This document shows positions 20,230 through 29,724 of a DNA stretch of 64,000 nt, piece by piece. The notes under the pieces were generated by a model, which was not told the DNA's origin, did no database searches, and saw only the letters and a program-made list of their open reading frames with translations. A program made the position numbers and the translations under genes. The number at the start of each line of letters is the position of its first letter. Within the stretch, counting starts at the first letter, position 1. Source of the stretch: Pseudomonas sp. TMP9 (GTDB lineage Bacteria; Pseudomonadota; Gammaproteobacteria; Pseudomonadales; Pseudomonadaceae); NCBI RefSeq assembly GCF_037943105.1, contig NZ_CP149803.1:1364001-1428000 (forward strand). The letters are read 5' to 3'.

Positions 20230-21183
20230 ATGATAAATCCTTCTACTCCAACCTCTGGCGTTCAGCTGCTCGAGGTTGCGCCGGAACTTGCCGGCCAGCG
20301 CATTGATAACTTTCTTCGCACCCAGCTGAAAGGTGTGCCCAAGACATTGATTTACCGAATTTTGCGCAAAGGCGAAGTGCGGGTAAATAAAGGTCGAATC
20401 AAACCTGAGTACAAGTTGCAAGCCGGCGACATTATCCGCGTGCCGCCGCTGCGCTTGGCTGAGCGTGATGAGCCTGAGCCGCTTGCGCAGGGGCTGTTGC
20501 AGCGCCTTGAGGCGGCGATTGTCTATGAAGATAAAGCGCTGATTGTGCTGAATAAGCCGGCAGGTATCGCCGTGCATGGCGGTAGCGGTCTGAATTACGG
20601 TGTCATCGAGGCTTTCCGTCAGTTGCGTCCGGATGCTAAGGAGCTGGAGTTAGTGCATCGCTTAGACCGCGATACTTCAGGCCTATTGATGATTGCTAAG
20701 AAACGCAGCATGTTGCGCCACCTGCATGAAGCGTTGCGCGGCGATGGCGTTGACAAACGTTATATGGCGTTGGTGCGCGGCCATTGGGCAGCGGCTAAAA
20801 AGCAGGTCAATGCGCCGCTTCTTAAGAGTAATCTGCGCTCCGGCGAACGCATGGTTGAGGTCAATACTGAGGGTAAGTCGGCGTTGACCCTCTTCCGTGT
20901 GCTGCGCCGCTTTGGTGAGTTCGCCACCCTGGTTGAGGCTAAGCCTGTGACTGGGCGTACTCACCAGATTCGTGTACACGCGCAGCATGCAGGCCACTGC
21001 ATTGCCGGTGACAGCAAGTACGGCGACGACGACTTCAGTAAAGAAATTCGTGATCTGGGCGGCAAGCGTCTGTTTTTGCATGCCTATGAGTTAGTGGTGC
21101 CGTTACCTGATGGCGGGCAGCTCAAGCTTGAGGCACCGGTCGATGAGATGTGGGCGCGGACTCTGGATCGTCTCGGTGCGTGA
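20230..21183 (+). CDS. rluC: 23S rRNA pseudouridine synthase RluC
   Basis: RluC makes pseudouridines at 955, 2504 and 2580 (E. coli numbering) of 23S rRNA. The 317-residue protein has an N-terminal S4 domain ([20 protein letters not shown], residues 24-43) and the RluA-family catalytic motif HRLDRDTSG with the active Asp at 146. The start [10 protein letters not shown] was chosen because the S4 domain begins at the expected distance; no clear ribosome site precedes it. It overlaps the following hydrolase gene by eight bases. Confidence 0.93.
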   Translation: MINPSTPTSGVQLLEVAPELAGQRIDNFLRTQLKGVPKTLIYRILRKGEVRVNKGRIKPEYKLQAGDIIRVPPLRLAERDEPEPLAQGLLQRLEAAIVYEDKALIVLNKPAGIAVHGGSGLNYGVIEAFRQLRPDAKELELVHRLDRDTSGLLMIAKKRSMLRHLHEALRGDGVDKRYMALVRGHWAAAKKQVNAPLLKSNLRSGERMVEVNTEGKSALTLFRVLRRFGEFATLVEAKPVTGRTHQIRVHAQHAGHCIAGDSKYGDDDFSKEIRDLGGKRLFLHAYELVVPLPDGGQLKLEAPVDEMWARTLDRLGA

Positions 21184-21871
21184 ATACCAACTGCTGATCT
21201 TCGATTGGGATGGCACGCTGGTCGATTCCATTGGGCGCATTGTTACCGCCATGCATTTGGCTGCTGATGCCTCTGGCTTGGCTCGCTGCACGGATGAGCA
21301 AGTGCGCGGGATTATCGGTTTAGGTTTGCCTGAGGCAATTCGCTGCCTGTATCCAGAGATGCATGATCCCGCTCAAGCGCAGCATCTTCGTCAGCACTAC
21401 AGCGAGCATTATTTAGCGCTTGAGGCTGAACCTTCGCCGTTGTTTTATGGCGTGGCTGAAGGTTTGCAGGCTTTTCGCGCTGAGGGTTATCAATTAGCGG
21501 TAGCAACTGGCAAAGGGCGGCAAGGCTTGCAGCGCGTGCTGGCTGATCGTGGCTGGCTGGAATATTTCGACTACAGCCGCTGCGCTGACGAAACGGCGAG
21601 TAAGCCCGATCCATTGATGTTGCAGGAAATCCTTGAGCAAAGTGGCATTGCTGCGAGTCAGGCGTTGATGGTGGGTGATTCGTCCTTCGATTTGTTGATG
21701 GCAGCGCGCGCCGGCATGGATTGTGTGGCGGTCGGTTACGGTGCACAGCCAATGCAGGCGCTGCGTGAGTGTCAGCCAACGCTGGCAATAGAATGTTTTA
21801 CCGAGTTGCACGCCTGGCTGGTTCGGGGTGCGTCTAATCAGTCAGTTGAGGTGATGTTGCATGGCAGATGA
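21176..21871 (+). CDS. HAD-superfamily hydrolase (phosphoglycolate phosphatase-like)
   Basis: The protein has 231 residues from a GTG inside the end of rluC. The HAD motifs are in order: DWDGTLVDS (motif I, nucleophile Asp near residue 10), VATGK (motif II), KPDP (motif III) and GDSSFD (motif IV); a helical cap lies between I and II. Genes like this beside rluC are common in gammaproteobacteria. The natural substrate is not evident. It overlaps sppA by 11 bases. Confidence 0.87.
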   Translation: MREYQLLIFDWDGTLVDSIGRIVTAMHLAADASGLARCTDEQVRGIIGLGLPEAIRCLYPEMHDPAQAQHLRQHYSEHYLALEAEPSPLFYGVAEGLQAFRAEGYQLAVATGKGRQGLQRVLADRGWLEYFDYSRCADETASKPDPLMLQEILEQSGIAASQALMVGDSSFDLLMAARAGMDCVAVGYGAQPMQALRECQPTLAIECFTELHAWLVRGASNQSVEVMLHGR

Positions 21872-22841
21872 ATGGAAATCAGCAGCAGCTGATGGTGATG
21901 GTGATGCGAAAAGTTGGAAGCTGCTGGAAAATACCTTGCTGGCGGGCGTGCAAGAACAGCGTCGCGCTAGACGGTGGGGGATATTTTTTAAGCTACTGAC
22001 CTTCATCTATATTTTTGGCGCACTGGCTTTGTTCTCGCCGATGCTGGCGACTAAGACCGGCGCGACCACAGGCAGTCATACCGCTGTTATTGAAGTGCGC
22101 GGGATGATTGCAGACCAAGAGTCGGCCAGCGCTGACAATATTATCAGCAGCCTGCGGGCGGCATTTGAAGACACCAATACCAAGGGTGTCATCCTGCGTA
22201 TCAATAGCCCCGGTGGCAGTCCGGTGCAGTCGGGTTACATCTATGATGAAATGCGCCGTCTGCGCGCCGAGTATCCGGCAATTAAGTTGTACGCAGTGAT
22301 CACCGACTTGGGTGCGTCGGGTGCCTATTACATTGCCAGTGCGGCTGATGAGATTTATGCCGATAAAGCCAGTCTGGTCGGCTCTATCGGTGTCACTGCG
22401 GCAACCTTTGGTTTTGTTGATGTGATGCAAAAGCTTGGGGTTGAGCGTCGCGTGTATACCTCGGGCGAACACAAGGCGTTTCTTGATCCATTCCAGCCGC
22501 AAAAGGCTGACGAAACTGAGTTTTGGCAGGGTGTATTGCAAACCACGCACCGTCAGTTTATTGCCAGTGTTAAACAGGGGCGTGGTGAGCGTTTGAAGGT
22601 TGCTGAGCACCCTGAGTTGTTCTCCGGCCTAATTTGGTCGGGCGAACAGGCCTTGCAGTTGGGTTTGATCGATGCGTTGGGCAATACCAGCTACGTGGCA
22701 CGTGAAGTGATCGGTGAGAAAGAAGTCGTCGATTTCACTGTGCAGGAGTCACCTTTCGATCGGTTTGCGAAAACCCTAGGTGCCAGCATGGCTGAGCGCA
22801 TTGCGCTGTGGATGGGGTTCCAGGGGCCTGCACTGCGTTAA
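21861..22841 (+). CDS. sppA: S49 family signal peptide peptidase SppA
   Basis: The 326-residue membrane-bound serine protease digests cleaved signal peptides. It has one N-terminal helix (residues about 42-60) and a single S49 domain facing the periplasm, so it is the short form. The Ser/Lys dyad is visible: Ser153 in GASGAYY and Lys205 in SGEHKAF. The oxyanion segment NSPGGSP is at 115-121. It is the third gene of a tightly overlapping rluC-HAD-sppA operon and ends at a terminator. Confidence 0.92.
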   Translation: MADEWKSAAADGDGDAKSWKLLENTLLAGVQEQRRARRWGIFFKLLTFIYIFGALALFSPMLATKTGATTGSHTAVIEVRGMIADQESASADNIISSLRAAFEDTNTKGVILRINSPGGSPVQSGYIYDEMRRLRAEYPAIKLYAVITDLGASGAYYIASAADEIYADKASLVGSIGVTAATFGFVDVMQKLGVERRVYTSGEHKAFLDPFQPQKADETEFWQGVLQTTHRQFIASVKQGRGERLKVAEHPELFSGLIWSGEQALQLGLIDALGNTSYVAREVIGEKEVVDFTVQESPFDRFAKTLGASMAERIALWMGFQGPALR

Positions 22842-22856
22842 CCCTGGGTGAGTTAA

Positions 22857-22886
22857 AGAAAACCCGGCCATTGGCCGGGTTTTCTG
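22857..22886. terminator. Bidirectional terminator between sppA and maf
   Basis: A 13-base-pair stem AGAAAACCCGGCC / GGCCGGGTTTTCT with an ATT loop spans 22857-22885, between convergent genes. Confidence 0.88.
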
Positions 22887-22887
22887 T

Positions 22888-23466
22888 TTAGGGGATGTCA
22901 ATACCGCTGGCGTGCAACATGTCGACCAAGCGAATCAGCGGCAGCCCGATTAGGCTGTTGCTGTCGCTGCCCTCGGTTCTGCGAAACAGGCTGACGCCTA
23001 ACCCTTCGGCTTTGAAGCTGCCGGCGCAGTCGTAGGGTTGCTCGGCACTCAGATAACGCATGATTTGGGCCTCGCTGAGTGAGCGAAAATGCACGGTGAA
23101 GGGGATGCAGTCTGTTTGTTCGAAACCGGTAGCGCTGTTCAATAGCGTAAGCCCGGTCAGAAATGTCACGCTGTTGCCACTCGCGGCCATTAATTGTTCG
23201 CGGGCGCGCTCTAGCGTGTGGGGTTTGCCGAGTATCTGCGTGCCAAGTATGGCGACTTGATCTGAGCCGATGATCAGGTGTTGCGGGTGAGTTGCGCTCA
23301 GCGCTTGGGCTTTTTGCCCTGATAGCCGCCGCACGAGGGCTTCTGCTGCTTCATCGGCGTGTCGCGTTTCGTCGATGTGCGGAGCGCTCCATGTGAACGC
23401 TAGGCGTAGGCGGGTGAGGAGGTCGCGGCGATACGGTGAGCTGGAGGCGAGCACCAAAGGCAGCAC
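22888..23466 (-). CDS. maf: Maf family nucleotide pyrophosphatase (YceF-type)
   Basis: The 192-residue protein has the Maf signature LASSSPYRRDLL at residues 6-17 and SDQVAIL with the catalytic Asp. Proteins of this subgroup (SSPYR, next to yceD-rpmF) hydrolyse 7-methyl-GTP and related modified nucleotides. The gene is divergent from yceD, as in E. coli. Assignment to the YceF rather than the YhdE branch rests on position and motif, so it is moderately sure. Confidence 0.87.
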   Translation of the reverse strand: MLPLVLASSSPYRRDLLTRLRLAFTWSAPHIDETRHADEAAEALVRRLSGQKAQALSATHPQHLIIGSDQVAILGTQILGKPHTLERAREQLMAASGNSVTFLTGLTLLNSATGFEQTDCIPFTVHFRSLSEAQIMRYLSAEQPYDCAGSFKAEGLGVSLFRRTEGSDSNSLIGLPLIRLVDMLHASGIDIP

Positions 23467-23585
23467 GATGATTTCCTTTTGCGTGGGTTGTATAGAGGGT
23501 GGTCGATTCTAATCGCCGCCTCAAACACTGCACAGGCTGAATTTACTTTGACAGCAGCGGGTTGCATCCATAGAATGCGCCGCCT

Positions 23586-24113
23586 ATGTCAAATGACCCG
23601 ATTCCACTTCACGTTGATCCGCGTAAATTAGCCGATCGCAACGCCACCCTCGAGGGTGTGTTGCCACTTGCAGATTTGCAGCGTCTCTGCGGCCCGCTTG
23701 CCGATAACCAAGGCATGGTGCGAACGAAGTTTTCCTTCGAACGCGACGAGCGCAAAGCTGTGGTTTTTCACAGTGAGCTTGAAGTTGAAGTCAAGATGGT
23801 TTGCCAGCGTTGTTTGGAGCTGGTCACCCTACCGATCTTCAGCGAGTGTGATTACGCTGTGGTGAAAGTGGGTGGCAATACCCAGTCAGTGCCGCAAGGC
23901 TATGACGTTATTGAGTTAGATGAAGACCCATTGGATCTGCTGGCGCTGGTTGAGGAAGAGCTTCTGCTTGCCTTGCCCATTGTCCCGGCTCATGACCCTA
24001 AAGATTGCCAGCAGCCGGCCGGCCTCGAAGAGCCCGAGTCGAGCGAGGACGAGGTAACGCGGTCCAACCCGTTCAGTGTATTGGCGCAGTTAAAGCGTGA
24101 CCCAAACGTTTAG
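23586..24113 (+). CDS. yceD: DUF177 / YceD family protein
   Basis: The 175-residue DUF177 protein has the conserved CQRCLE near residues 75-80 and an acidic C-terminal half. In bacteria and plastids this family is needed for normal 23S rRNA accumulation and is nearly always linked to rpmF, which begins 13 bases downstream here. It acts in the cytoplasm. Confidence 0.88.
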   Translation: MSNDPIPLHVDPRKLADRNATLEGVLPLADLQRLCGPLADNQGMVRTKFSFERDERKAVVFHSELEVEVKMVCQRCLELVTLPIFSECDYAVVKVGGNTQSVPQGYDVIELDEDPLDLLALVEEELLLALPIVPAHDPKDCQQPAGLEEPESSEDEVTRSNPFSVLAQLKRDPNV

Positions 24114-24126
24114 GAGTTAATTAGTT

Positions 24127-24309
24127 ATGGCTGTTCAGCAGAACAAAAAATCCCGTTCCGCCCGTGACATGCGTCGCTCGCACGATGCCCTCACTGCAAG
24201 CACTTTGTCGGTTGAGAAAACCACCGGTGAAATGCACCTGCGTCACCACGTATCGCCAGAAGGCGTTTACCGTGGTCGTAAAGTGATTGATAAGGGCGCT
24301 GACGAGTAA
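24127..24309 (+). CDS. rpmF: 50S ribosomal protein L32
   Basis: The 60-residue protein starts [19 protein letters not shown] after Met and has THLR-type L32 sequence in the middle ([14 protein letters not shown]). It lacks the four-cysteine zinc motif found in some L32 proteins, as usual in gammaproteobacteria. A ribosome site (TAGGAG) lies upstream. plsX starts three bases after its stop. Confidence 0.95.
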   Translation: MAVQQNKKSRSARDMRRSHDALTASTLSVEKTTGEMHLRHHVSPEGVYRGRKVIDKGADE

Positions 24310-24312
24310 ATC

Positions 24313-25323
24313 TTGTCCGCTCCAATCATCGCAATAGATGCAATGGGTGGGGACTTCGGTCCCCACTGCATTGTTCCAGCCAGTATCTCTTGCTTGGCTG
24401 AATACACCTCGTTGCACCTGGTCCTAGTCGGCCAATCCGAGCTCATTGAATCCCTGATTGCACGCCACTCCGGTGTCGATCGCGCACGTCTGCGTGTTGA
24501 GCATGCTGATGAGGTCATCGGGATGGATGATCAGCCTGCTCAAGCATTGCGCGGTAAACCTGATTCTTCGATGCGCATCAGTCTTGAGTTAGTGCGCGAT
24601 GGCCTAGCGCATGCCTGCGTCAGCGCCGGTAACACGGGGGCATTGATGGCCCTGTCGCGCCATGTGCTAAAGACACTCCCCGGCATTGACCGTCCGGCGA
24701 TGGTTACGGCTATTCCAACGCAAAGCGGCTTCTGCCATGTACTCGACCTTGGGGCAAATGTTGATTGCAGTGCTGAGCACCTGTATCAGTTTGCGGTGAT
24801 GGGCTCAGTGACCGCAGAGGCTTCTGGGTTGGCGCGCCCGCGTGTGGCGCTGCTGAATGTGGGCACTGAAGAGATTAAAGGCAATCAGCAGGTCAAGTTG
24901 GCGGCCAGTTTGTTGCAGCAAGCACAGGGTCTAAATTACATCGGTTTTGTCGAAGGCGACGGGCTTTATCGTGGTGAAGCCGATGTGGTGGTGTGTGATG
25001 GTTTTGTCGGTAATATTTTGCTCAAGTCCAGTGAGGGCTTGGCGTCGATGATTGCCGGGCGTATTGAGGCGTTATTTAAATCAAGCTTAGCTGCACGGTT
25101 AGTGGGTGCGTTGGCGCTACCGCTGTTGCGTCGCTTGCAGGGTGAGCTGGCGCCTGCGAAGCACAATGGCGCGAGTTTTGTCGGGCTGCAGGGCATTGTA
25201 GTGAAAAGCCATGGTGCAGCTGGGCCTGAGGGCTTTAAAAGCGCTATTCGCTGTGCGTTGACGGCGATTGAAGAAGATCTACCGCAGCGTTTGCAGGGTT
25301 GCTTGGCTCAGCACCTGCCTTAG
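24313..25323 (+). CDS. plsX: Phosphate acyltransferase PlsX
   Basis: PlsX converts acyl-ACP to acyl-phosphate for phospholipid synthesis at the inner membrane. The 336-residue protein opens [15 protein letters not shown], the family hallmark. The only start fitting this N terminus is a TTG at 24313, three bases after the rpmF stop; this weak codon probably relies on coupling to rpmF translation. GNTGAL and the C-terminal [11 protein letters not shown] are present. Confidence 0.94.
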   Translation: MSAPIIAIDAMGGDFGPHCIVPASISCLAEYTSLHLVLVGQSELIESLIARHSGVDRARLRVEHADEVIGMDDQPAQALRGKPDSSMRISLELVRDGLAHACVSAGNTGALMALSRHVLKTLPGIDRPAMVTAIPTQSGFCHVLDLGANVDCSAEHLYQFAVMGSVTAEASGLARPRVALLNVGTEEIKGNQQVKLAASLLQQAQGLNYIGFVEGDGLYRGEADVVVCDGFVGNILLKSSEGLASMIAGRIEALFKSSLAARLVGALALPLLRRLQGELAPAKHNGASFVGLQGIVVKSHGAAGPEGFKSAIRCALTAIEEDLPQRLQGCLAQHLP

Positions 25324-25429
25324 AATGTGACCGCAGCCGGCAGGCGGCCATCCAAATTGGCAGTTTCCAGCGCTCCGCAAGGCTGAGCGCGCACTACCGA
25401 CGATCACGCACATCTAGGAACAGGTTCCC

Positions 25430-26368
25430 ATGTCTGCATCTCTCGCATTCGTCTTCCCGGGTCAAGGTTCTCAGTCCTTAACCATGCTCGCCGAGCATGG
25501 TGCCCAAAGGCCATTGATCCTCGATACCTTCGCTGAGGCGTCCGCAGCCCTTGGTTATGACCTTTGGGCGCTGACCCAGCAAGGCCCTGAAGAGCAACTC
25601 AACCAAACCGACAAAACCCAACCAGCCATTCTCACAGCCTCAGTAGCGCTGTGGCGTGCTTGGCTTGCCGAGAGCGCTGTGCGACCAGCGTTTGTTGCCG
25701 GCCACAGTTTAGGTGAGTATTCGGCGCTAGTCGCAGCCGGTAGCCTGTCGCTCGCGGCAGCCGTGCGATTGGTTGAGCATCGTGGTCAGTTGATGCAGCA
25801 GGCCGTTCCGGCCGGGCAGGGTGGTATGGCTGCCATTCTCGGCCTGGATGATGCGGACGTGCTGGCTGCTTGCGCCGAAGCAGCCCAAGGTGAAGTGGTC
25901 AGTGCCGTCAATTTTAATGCGCCAGGTCAAGTGGTTATCGCCGGCGGTAAAGCGGCTGTAGAGCGCGCCATTGAGGCGTGTAAAGCGCGCGGTGCTAAAC
26001 GTGCGCTGCCATTGCCGGTGAGCGTACCGTCGCACTGTGCGCTCATGCGCCCCGCGGCTGAGCGTTTTGCTGAGGCAGTGGCAGTGATTGATTGGCAGGT
26101 TCCGCAGATTGCCCTGATACAGAATGTCAGTGCTGCGGCCGTGACTGATTTAGACGGGCTCAAACGTGACTTGCTGGCTCAGCTCTATAGCCCGGTGCGC
26201 TGGGTTGAGTCGATGGTTGCTTTGTCTGCGCACGGGGTCACTGATGTGGTTGAGTGTGGGCCGGGCAGAGTGCTGTCGGGCTTGAATAAGCGCTGCGTCA
26301 AAGGCATCAATACTTACAACTTGGACACGCCAGACGCGTTTGCTGCGGCGAACGCAGCCTTGGTCTGA
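25430..26368 (+). CDS. fabD: Malonyl-CoA:ACP transacylase
   Basis: FabD loads malonyl groups onto ACP for fatty acid synthesis. The 312-residue protein has VFPGQGSQS at the N terminus and the nucleophile motif GHSLGEYSAL near residue 90, with the partner His in PSHCALM. A GGAAC-AG-GTTCC palindrome (25417-25428) sits in the ribosome-binding region immediately before the ATG. fabG follows after 15 bases. Confidence 0.95.
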   Translation: MSASLAFVFPGQGSQSLTMLAEHGAQRPLILDTFAEASAALGYDLWALTQQGPEEQLNQTDKTQPAILTASVALWRAWLAESAVRPAFVAGHSLGEYSALVAAGSLSLAAAVRLVEHRGQLMQQAVPAGQGGMAAILGLDDADVLAACAEAAQGEVVSAVNFNAPGQVVIAGGKAAVERAIEACKARGAKRALPLPVSVPSHCALMRPAAERFAEAVAVIDWQVPQIALIQNVSAAAVTDLDGLKRDLLAQLYSPVRWVESMVALSAHGVTDVVECGPGRVLSGLNKRCVKGINTYNLDTPDAFAAANAALV

Positions 26369-26383
26369 TTAAGGAAAAACATT

Positions 26384-27127
26384 ATGAGTCTGCAAGGTAA
26401 AGTAGCGCTGGTTACTGGCGCTAGCCGTGGCATAGGTCAGGCGATCGCTCTGGAGCTTGGCCGTCAAGGTGCGGTTGTTGTCGGCACCGCCACATCGGCT
26501 TCAGGTGCAGAGCGCATTACTGAAACGCTCAAAGCCAATGGCATCCAAGGCACGGGTCTGGTGCTCGATGTTAGCGATAGCGAATCGGTTACCAGCACCC
26601 TCGAACATATTCTGCAGCACGTCGGGCAGCCGTTGATCTTGGTCAATAACGCCGGCATTACCCGCGATAACCTGATGCTGCGGATGAAAGATGACGAGTG
26701 GTTTGATGTCATCAATACCAACCTGAGCAGCCTCTATCGGTTGACCAAGGCGGTGCTGCGCGGCATGACTAAGGCGCGCTACGGGCGCATCATCAGCATC
26801 GGTTCGGTGGTGGGCGCCATGGGCAATGCTGGGCAGGTCAACTATGCGGCGTCAAAGGCTGGCCTTGAAGGTTTTAGCCGTGCATTGGCACGTGAAGTAG
26901 GCTCGCGGGCGATTACCGTGAATGCTGTCGCGCCAGGCTTTATCGATACCGATATGACCCGCGAATTGCCAGAAGCGCAACGTGATGCGTTGCTTAATCA
27001 GATTCCGTTGGGCCGTCTGGGGCAGGCTGAAGAGATCGCAAAAGTGGTCGCTTTCCTCGCTTCTGATGGCGCGGCTTACGTCACAGGCGCTACTATCCCT
27101 GTGAATGGCGGGATGTACATGAGCTGA
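26384..27127 (+). CDS. fabG: 3-oxoacyl-ACP reductase FabG
   Basis: This 247-residue short-chain dehydrogenase reduces 3-oxoacyl-ACP with NADPH. It has the cofactor loop TGASRGIGQ at residues 12-20, NNAG near 88, the catalytic Ser in SIGSVVG, and YAASK (Tyr and Lys) near 151. Position between fabD and acpP is the standard arrangement and separates it from other SDR genes in this window. Confidence 0.95.
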   Translation: MSLQGKVALVTGASRGIGQAIALELGRQGAVVVGTATSASGAERITETLKANGIQGTGLVLDVSDSESVTSTLEHILQHVGQPLILVNNAGITRDNLMLRMKDDEWFDVINTNLSSLYRLTKAVLRGMTKARYGRIISIGSVVGAMGNAGQVNYAASKAGLEGFSRALAREVGSRAITVNAVAPGFIDTDMTRELPEAQRDALLNQIPLGRLGQAEEIAKVVAFLASDGAAYVTGATIPVNGGMYMS

Positions 27128-27241
27128 ATGTGACGGATGGCCTCAGAAAACTGTCATAGAAGCTGTCTAAAATCCGTTATAAAGCGCAATAGGTTTATAG
27201 GCAGATCGTTGAAGGGATCGTGGGGCGCCTCGGCATTAAGC

Positions 27242-27291
27242 TTGAAATGCTAAAAACCCTTTCTATACACTTGGCCACATACAGCGTGGCC
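27242..27291 (+). promoter_or_regulatory. Likely acpP promoter and 5' hairpin
   Basis: TTGAAA (27242-27247) and TATACA (27264-27269) are separated by 16 bases, a plausible sigma-70 promoter. Transcription would begin near 27276, within the hairpin GGCCAC / GTGGCC (27273-27278 with 27286-27291). acpP is usually far more strongly expressed than its neighbours, which a separate promoter would allow. Confidence 0.5.
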
Positions 27292-27323
27292 TGGATTTGT
27301 CCCATTAGGAGTGAGAACAAGGT

Positions 27324-27557
27324 ATGAGCACCATCGAAGAACGCGTCAAGAAAATCGTTGCCGAGCAACTGGGCGTGAAAGAAGAAGAAGTAACCAACAG
27401 CGCTTCCTTCGTTGAAGACCTGGGTGCCGACTCTCTTGACACCGTTGAGCTGGTGATGGCTCTCGAAGAAGAATTCGAGACCGAGATCCCAGACGAGCAA
27501 GCCGAGAAGATCACCACTGTTCAGGAAGCGATCGACTACGTTACCGCTCACGCGTAA
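27324..27557 (+). CDS. acpP: Acyl carrier protein
   Basis: The 77-residue acidic protein carries acyl chains on a phosphopantetheine arm. The attachment site is Ser37 in [10 protein letters not shown]. Codon choice is highly biased towards common codons, as expected for one of the most abundant proteins. A strong ribosome site (TTAGGAG, 27306-27312) lies upstream, and a terminator-like hairpin follows. Confidence 0.98.
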   Translation: MSTIEERVKKIVAEQLGVKEEEVTNSASFVEDLGADSLDTVELVMALEEEFETEIPDEQAEKITTVQEAIDYVTAHA

Positions 27558-27581
27558 ACGTATTCGTCGGTCCCGACTTGG

Positions 27582-27618
27582 AAAGCCGTACGCCCTTTAT
27601 CAGGCGTGCGGCTTTTCT
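27582..27618 (+). terminator. Terminator or attenuator after acpP
   Basis: The stem AAAGCCGTACGCC / GGCGTGCGGCTTT (one G-T pair) with an eight-base loop spans 27582-27615 and is followed by TTTTCTTT. It sits between acpP and fabF and could lower the message level of fabF relative to acpP. Confidence 0.75.
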
Positions 27619-27661
27619 TTAAGCGCATTCCAAGCGTAGATAACTAGAAAAGGAGATTGCT

Positions 27662-28906
27662 GTGTCGCGTAGACGCGTCGTAGTTACCGGTATGGGCATG
27701 CTGTCGCCATTGGGTAACGATGTGCCGAGTAGCTGGCAGGGCATTTTGGCTGGGCGCAGTGGCATTGGCCTGCTCGAGCATATGGACCTTTCCGCTTACA
27801 CCACGCGCTTTGGTGGTGCGATAAAAGACTTTAATGTCGAGCAATACTTGTCCGCTAAAGAGGCGCGCAAGCTCGACTTGTTTATCCAATACGGCCTCGC
27901 TGCTAGCTTTCAGGCTGTGCGCAACTCTGGTTTAGACGTCAACGATGGCAATCGTGAGCGTATCGGTGTAGCAATGGGCTCCGGTATCGGTGGCCTAACT
28001 AATATCGAGAACAACTGCAGATCGCTGCATGAGCAAGGGCCGCGGCGGATTTCTCCGTTCTTCGTGCCGGGCTCGATCATCAATATGATTTCAGGCTTCC
28101 TGTCGATCCATTTAGGCCTGCAGGGCCCCAATTACGCCATCGCTACGGCCTGCACCACAGGCACTCACTGCATTGGTATGGCGGCGCGCAATATTGCTTA
28201 CGGCGAAGCCGATGTGATGGTGGCCGGCGGTGCTGAAATGGCCGCATGTGGCTTGGGCATGGGCGGCTTCGGTGCGGCTCGCGCGTTGTCTACGCGCAAC
28301 GACGAGCCTGCCAAGGCCAGTCGTCCTTGGGACAAGGACCGTGATGGTTTTGTCCTGTCTGATGGCGCCGGTGCGCTGGTGTTAGAAGAGTTGGAACACG
28401 CTAAGACGCGTGGTGCGACCATTCACGCCGAGCTGATTGGCTTTGGTATGAGCGGCGATGCCTATCACATGACCTCACCACCGGAAGATGGCGCAGGCGC
28501 CGCGCGTTGCATGACCAATGCGCTGCGCGATGCTGGCGTCAATCCTGAGCAAATTCAGTACATCAACGCCCACGGTACGTCGACCTCGGCCGGTGACAAG
28601 GCGGAAGTGGCGGCGGTTAAATCGGTGTTTGGCGAGCATGCCTACAAGCTGGCAGTCAGCTCGACTAAATCCATGACTGGCCACTTGCTCGGCGCGGCTG
28701 GGGCGGTGGAGGCGATCTTTAGTATTCTCGCACTGCGCGATCAGGTGGCGCCGCCCACCATCAACTTGGATAACCCTGATGAAGGCTGCGACCTCGACTT
28801 CGTCGCTCACCAGGCTAAGGCCATGATGCTGGATGTGGTGTTGTCCAACTCGTTCGGTTTTGGTGGCACCAATGGCTCTCTGGTATTTCGCCGGTTCGTT
28901 GGGTGA
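27662..28906 (+). CDS. fabF: 3-oxoacyl-ACP synthase II
   Basis: FabF elongates acyl-ACP by condensation with malonyl-ACP. The 414-residue protein has the Cys-His-His set: Cys in [11 protein letters not shown] near 164, His in [11 protein letters not shown] near 305, His in [12 protein letters not shown] near 340. A GTG start is used, with an AGGAG ribosome site at 27652-27656. It overlaps pabC by one base. Confidence 0.96.
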   Translation: MSRRRVVVTGMGMLSPLGNDVPSSWQGILAGRSGIGLLEHMDLSAYTTRFGGAIKDFNVEQYLSAKEARKLDLFIQYGLAASFQAVRNSGLDVNDGNRERIGVAMGSGIGGLTNIENNCRSLHEQGPRRISPFFVPGSIINMISGFLSIHLGLQGPNYAIATACTTGTHCIGMAARNIAYGEADVMVAGGAEMAACGLGMGGFGAARALSTRNDEPAKASRPWDKDRDGFVLSDGAGALVLEELEHAKTRGATIHAELIGFGMSGDAYHMTSPPEDGAGAARCMTNALRDAGVNPEQIQYINAHGTSTSAGDKAEVAAVKSVFGEHAYKLAVSSTKSMTGHLLGAAGAVEAIFSILALRDQVAPPTINLDNPDEGCDLDFVAHQAKAMMLDVVLSNSFGFGGTNGSLVFRRFVG

Positions 28907-29721
28907 TGCTGAGCTGGGTTGATGGCCAGCCGGCTGAGCTGCTGTCCGTCAAAGACCGTGGCGTGGCCTACGGCGATGGGTTGTTTGAAACTATTGCTGT
29001 GAACGCTGGGCAACCGGTGCTGCTGGAACGGCATCTGGCGCGTTTGGCCGAAGGCTGCGCGCGGCTGAAAATCCACGTCGATTTGTCAATAGTGCGCACC
29101 CAACTGCTGGCCTTCAGTCAGCAGTTGGGTGATGGCGTGGCTAAATTGATTCTTACCCGTGGTGACGGGCAGCGTGGCTATGCACCGCCGCAGCCTGCGC
29201 AGCCAAGGCTAATGCTGCAGGCAGGTGACAAACCGGCTTATCCGCCTGTCTATGCCGAGCAGGGCGTGCGTTTGTTCCCGTGCGTCACACGGCTGGCGGA
29301 GCAGCCCTTGCTCGCGGGCTTGAAGCACCTCAACCGTCTCGAGCAGGTGCTAGCACGCAGTGAATGGCAGGACGCCGAGCATGCAGAAGGTCTGATGCTG
29401 GACACCAGCGGTCGGGTGATCGAGGGCGTCTACAGCAACCTAATATTAATCAGTCAGGGTGCGTTGGTAACCGCGGATTTAAGTCGTTGCGGGGTTGCCG
29501 GCGTAATGCGCGCAGAGTTGTTGGCGCACGCTGCAAGTAGCGGTATTGCGTGTCAGGTGCGAGATATCAGCCAGACCGAATTGCTGGCCGCTGATGAGTT
29601 GCTGCTGTGCAACAGTGTTTATGGCGTTTGGCCGGTACGCGCTCTGCTTACGCACAACTGGCCGGTCGGCCCGCTCACCCGTAAACTGCAGGCCGTCGCC
29701 CGCGCTCTACTGGACTGTTGA
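28906..29721 (+). CDS. pabC: Aminodeoxychorismate lyase
   Basis: PabC is a fold-IV PLP enzyme that releases pyruvate from 4-amino-4-deoxychorismate to give p-aminobenzoate for folate. The 271-residue protein has DRGVAYGDGLFETI, the PLP lysine in GLKHLNRLEQVLAR (near residue 145), and GVAGVMRAELL. The ATG at 28906 overlaps the fabF stop; a GTG one codon upstream is also possible. The fabF-pabC-mltG-tmk-holB order is standard. Confidence 0.92.
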   Translation: MLSWVDGQPAELLSVKDRGVAYGDGLFETIAVNAGQPVLLERHLARLAEGCARLKIHVDLSIVRTQLLAFSQQLGDGVAKLILTRGDGQRGYAPPQPAQPRLMLQAGDKPAYPPVYAEQGVRLFPCVTRLAEQPLLAGLKHLNRLEQVLARSEWQDAEHAEGLMLDTSGRVIEGVYSNLILISQGALVTADLSRCGVAGVMRAELLAHAASSGIACQVRDISQTELLAADELLLCNSVYGVWPVRALLTHNWPVGPLTRKLQAVARALLDC

Positions 29722-29724
29722 TTC

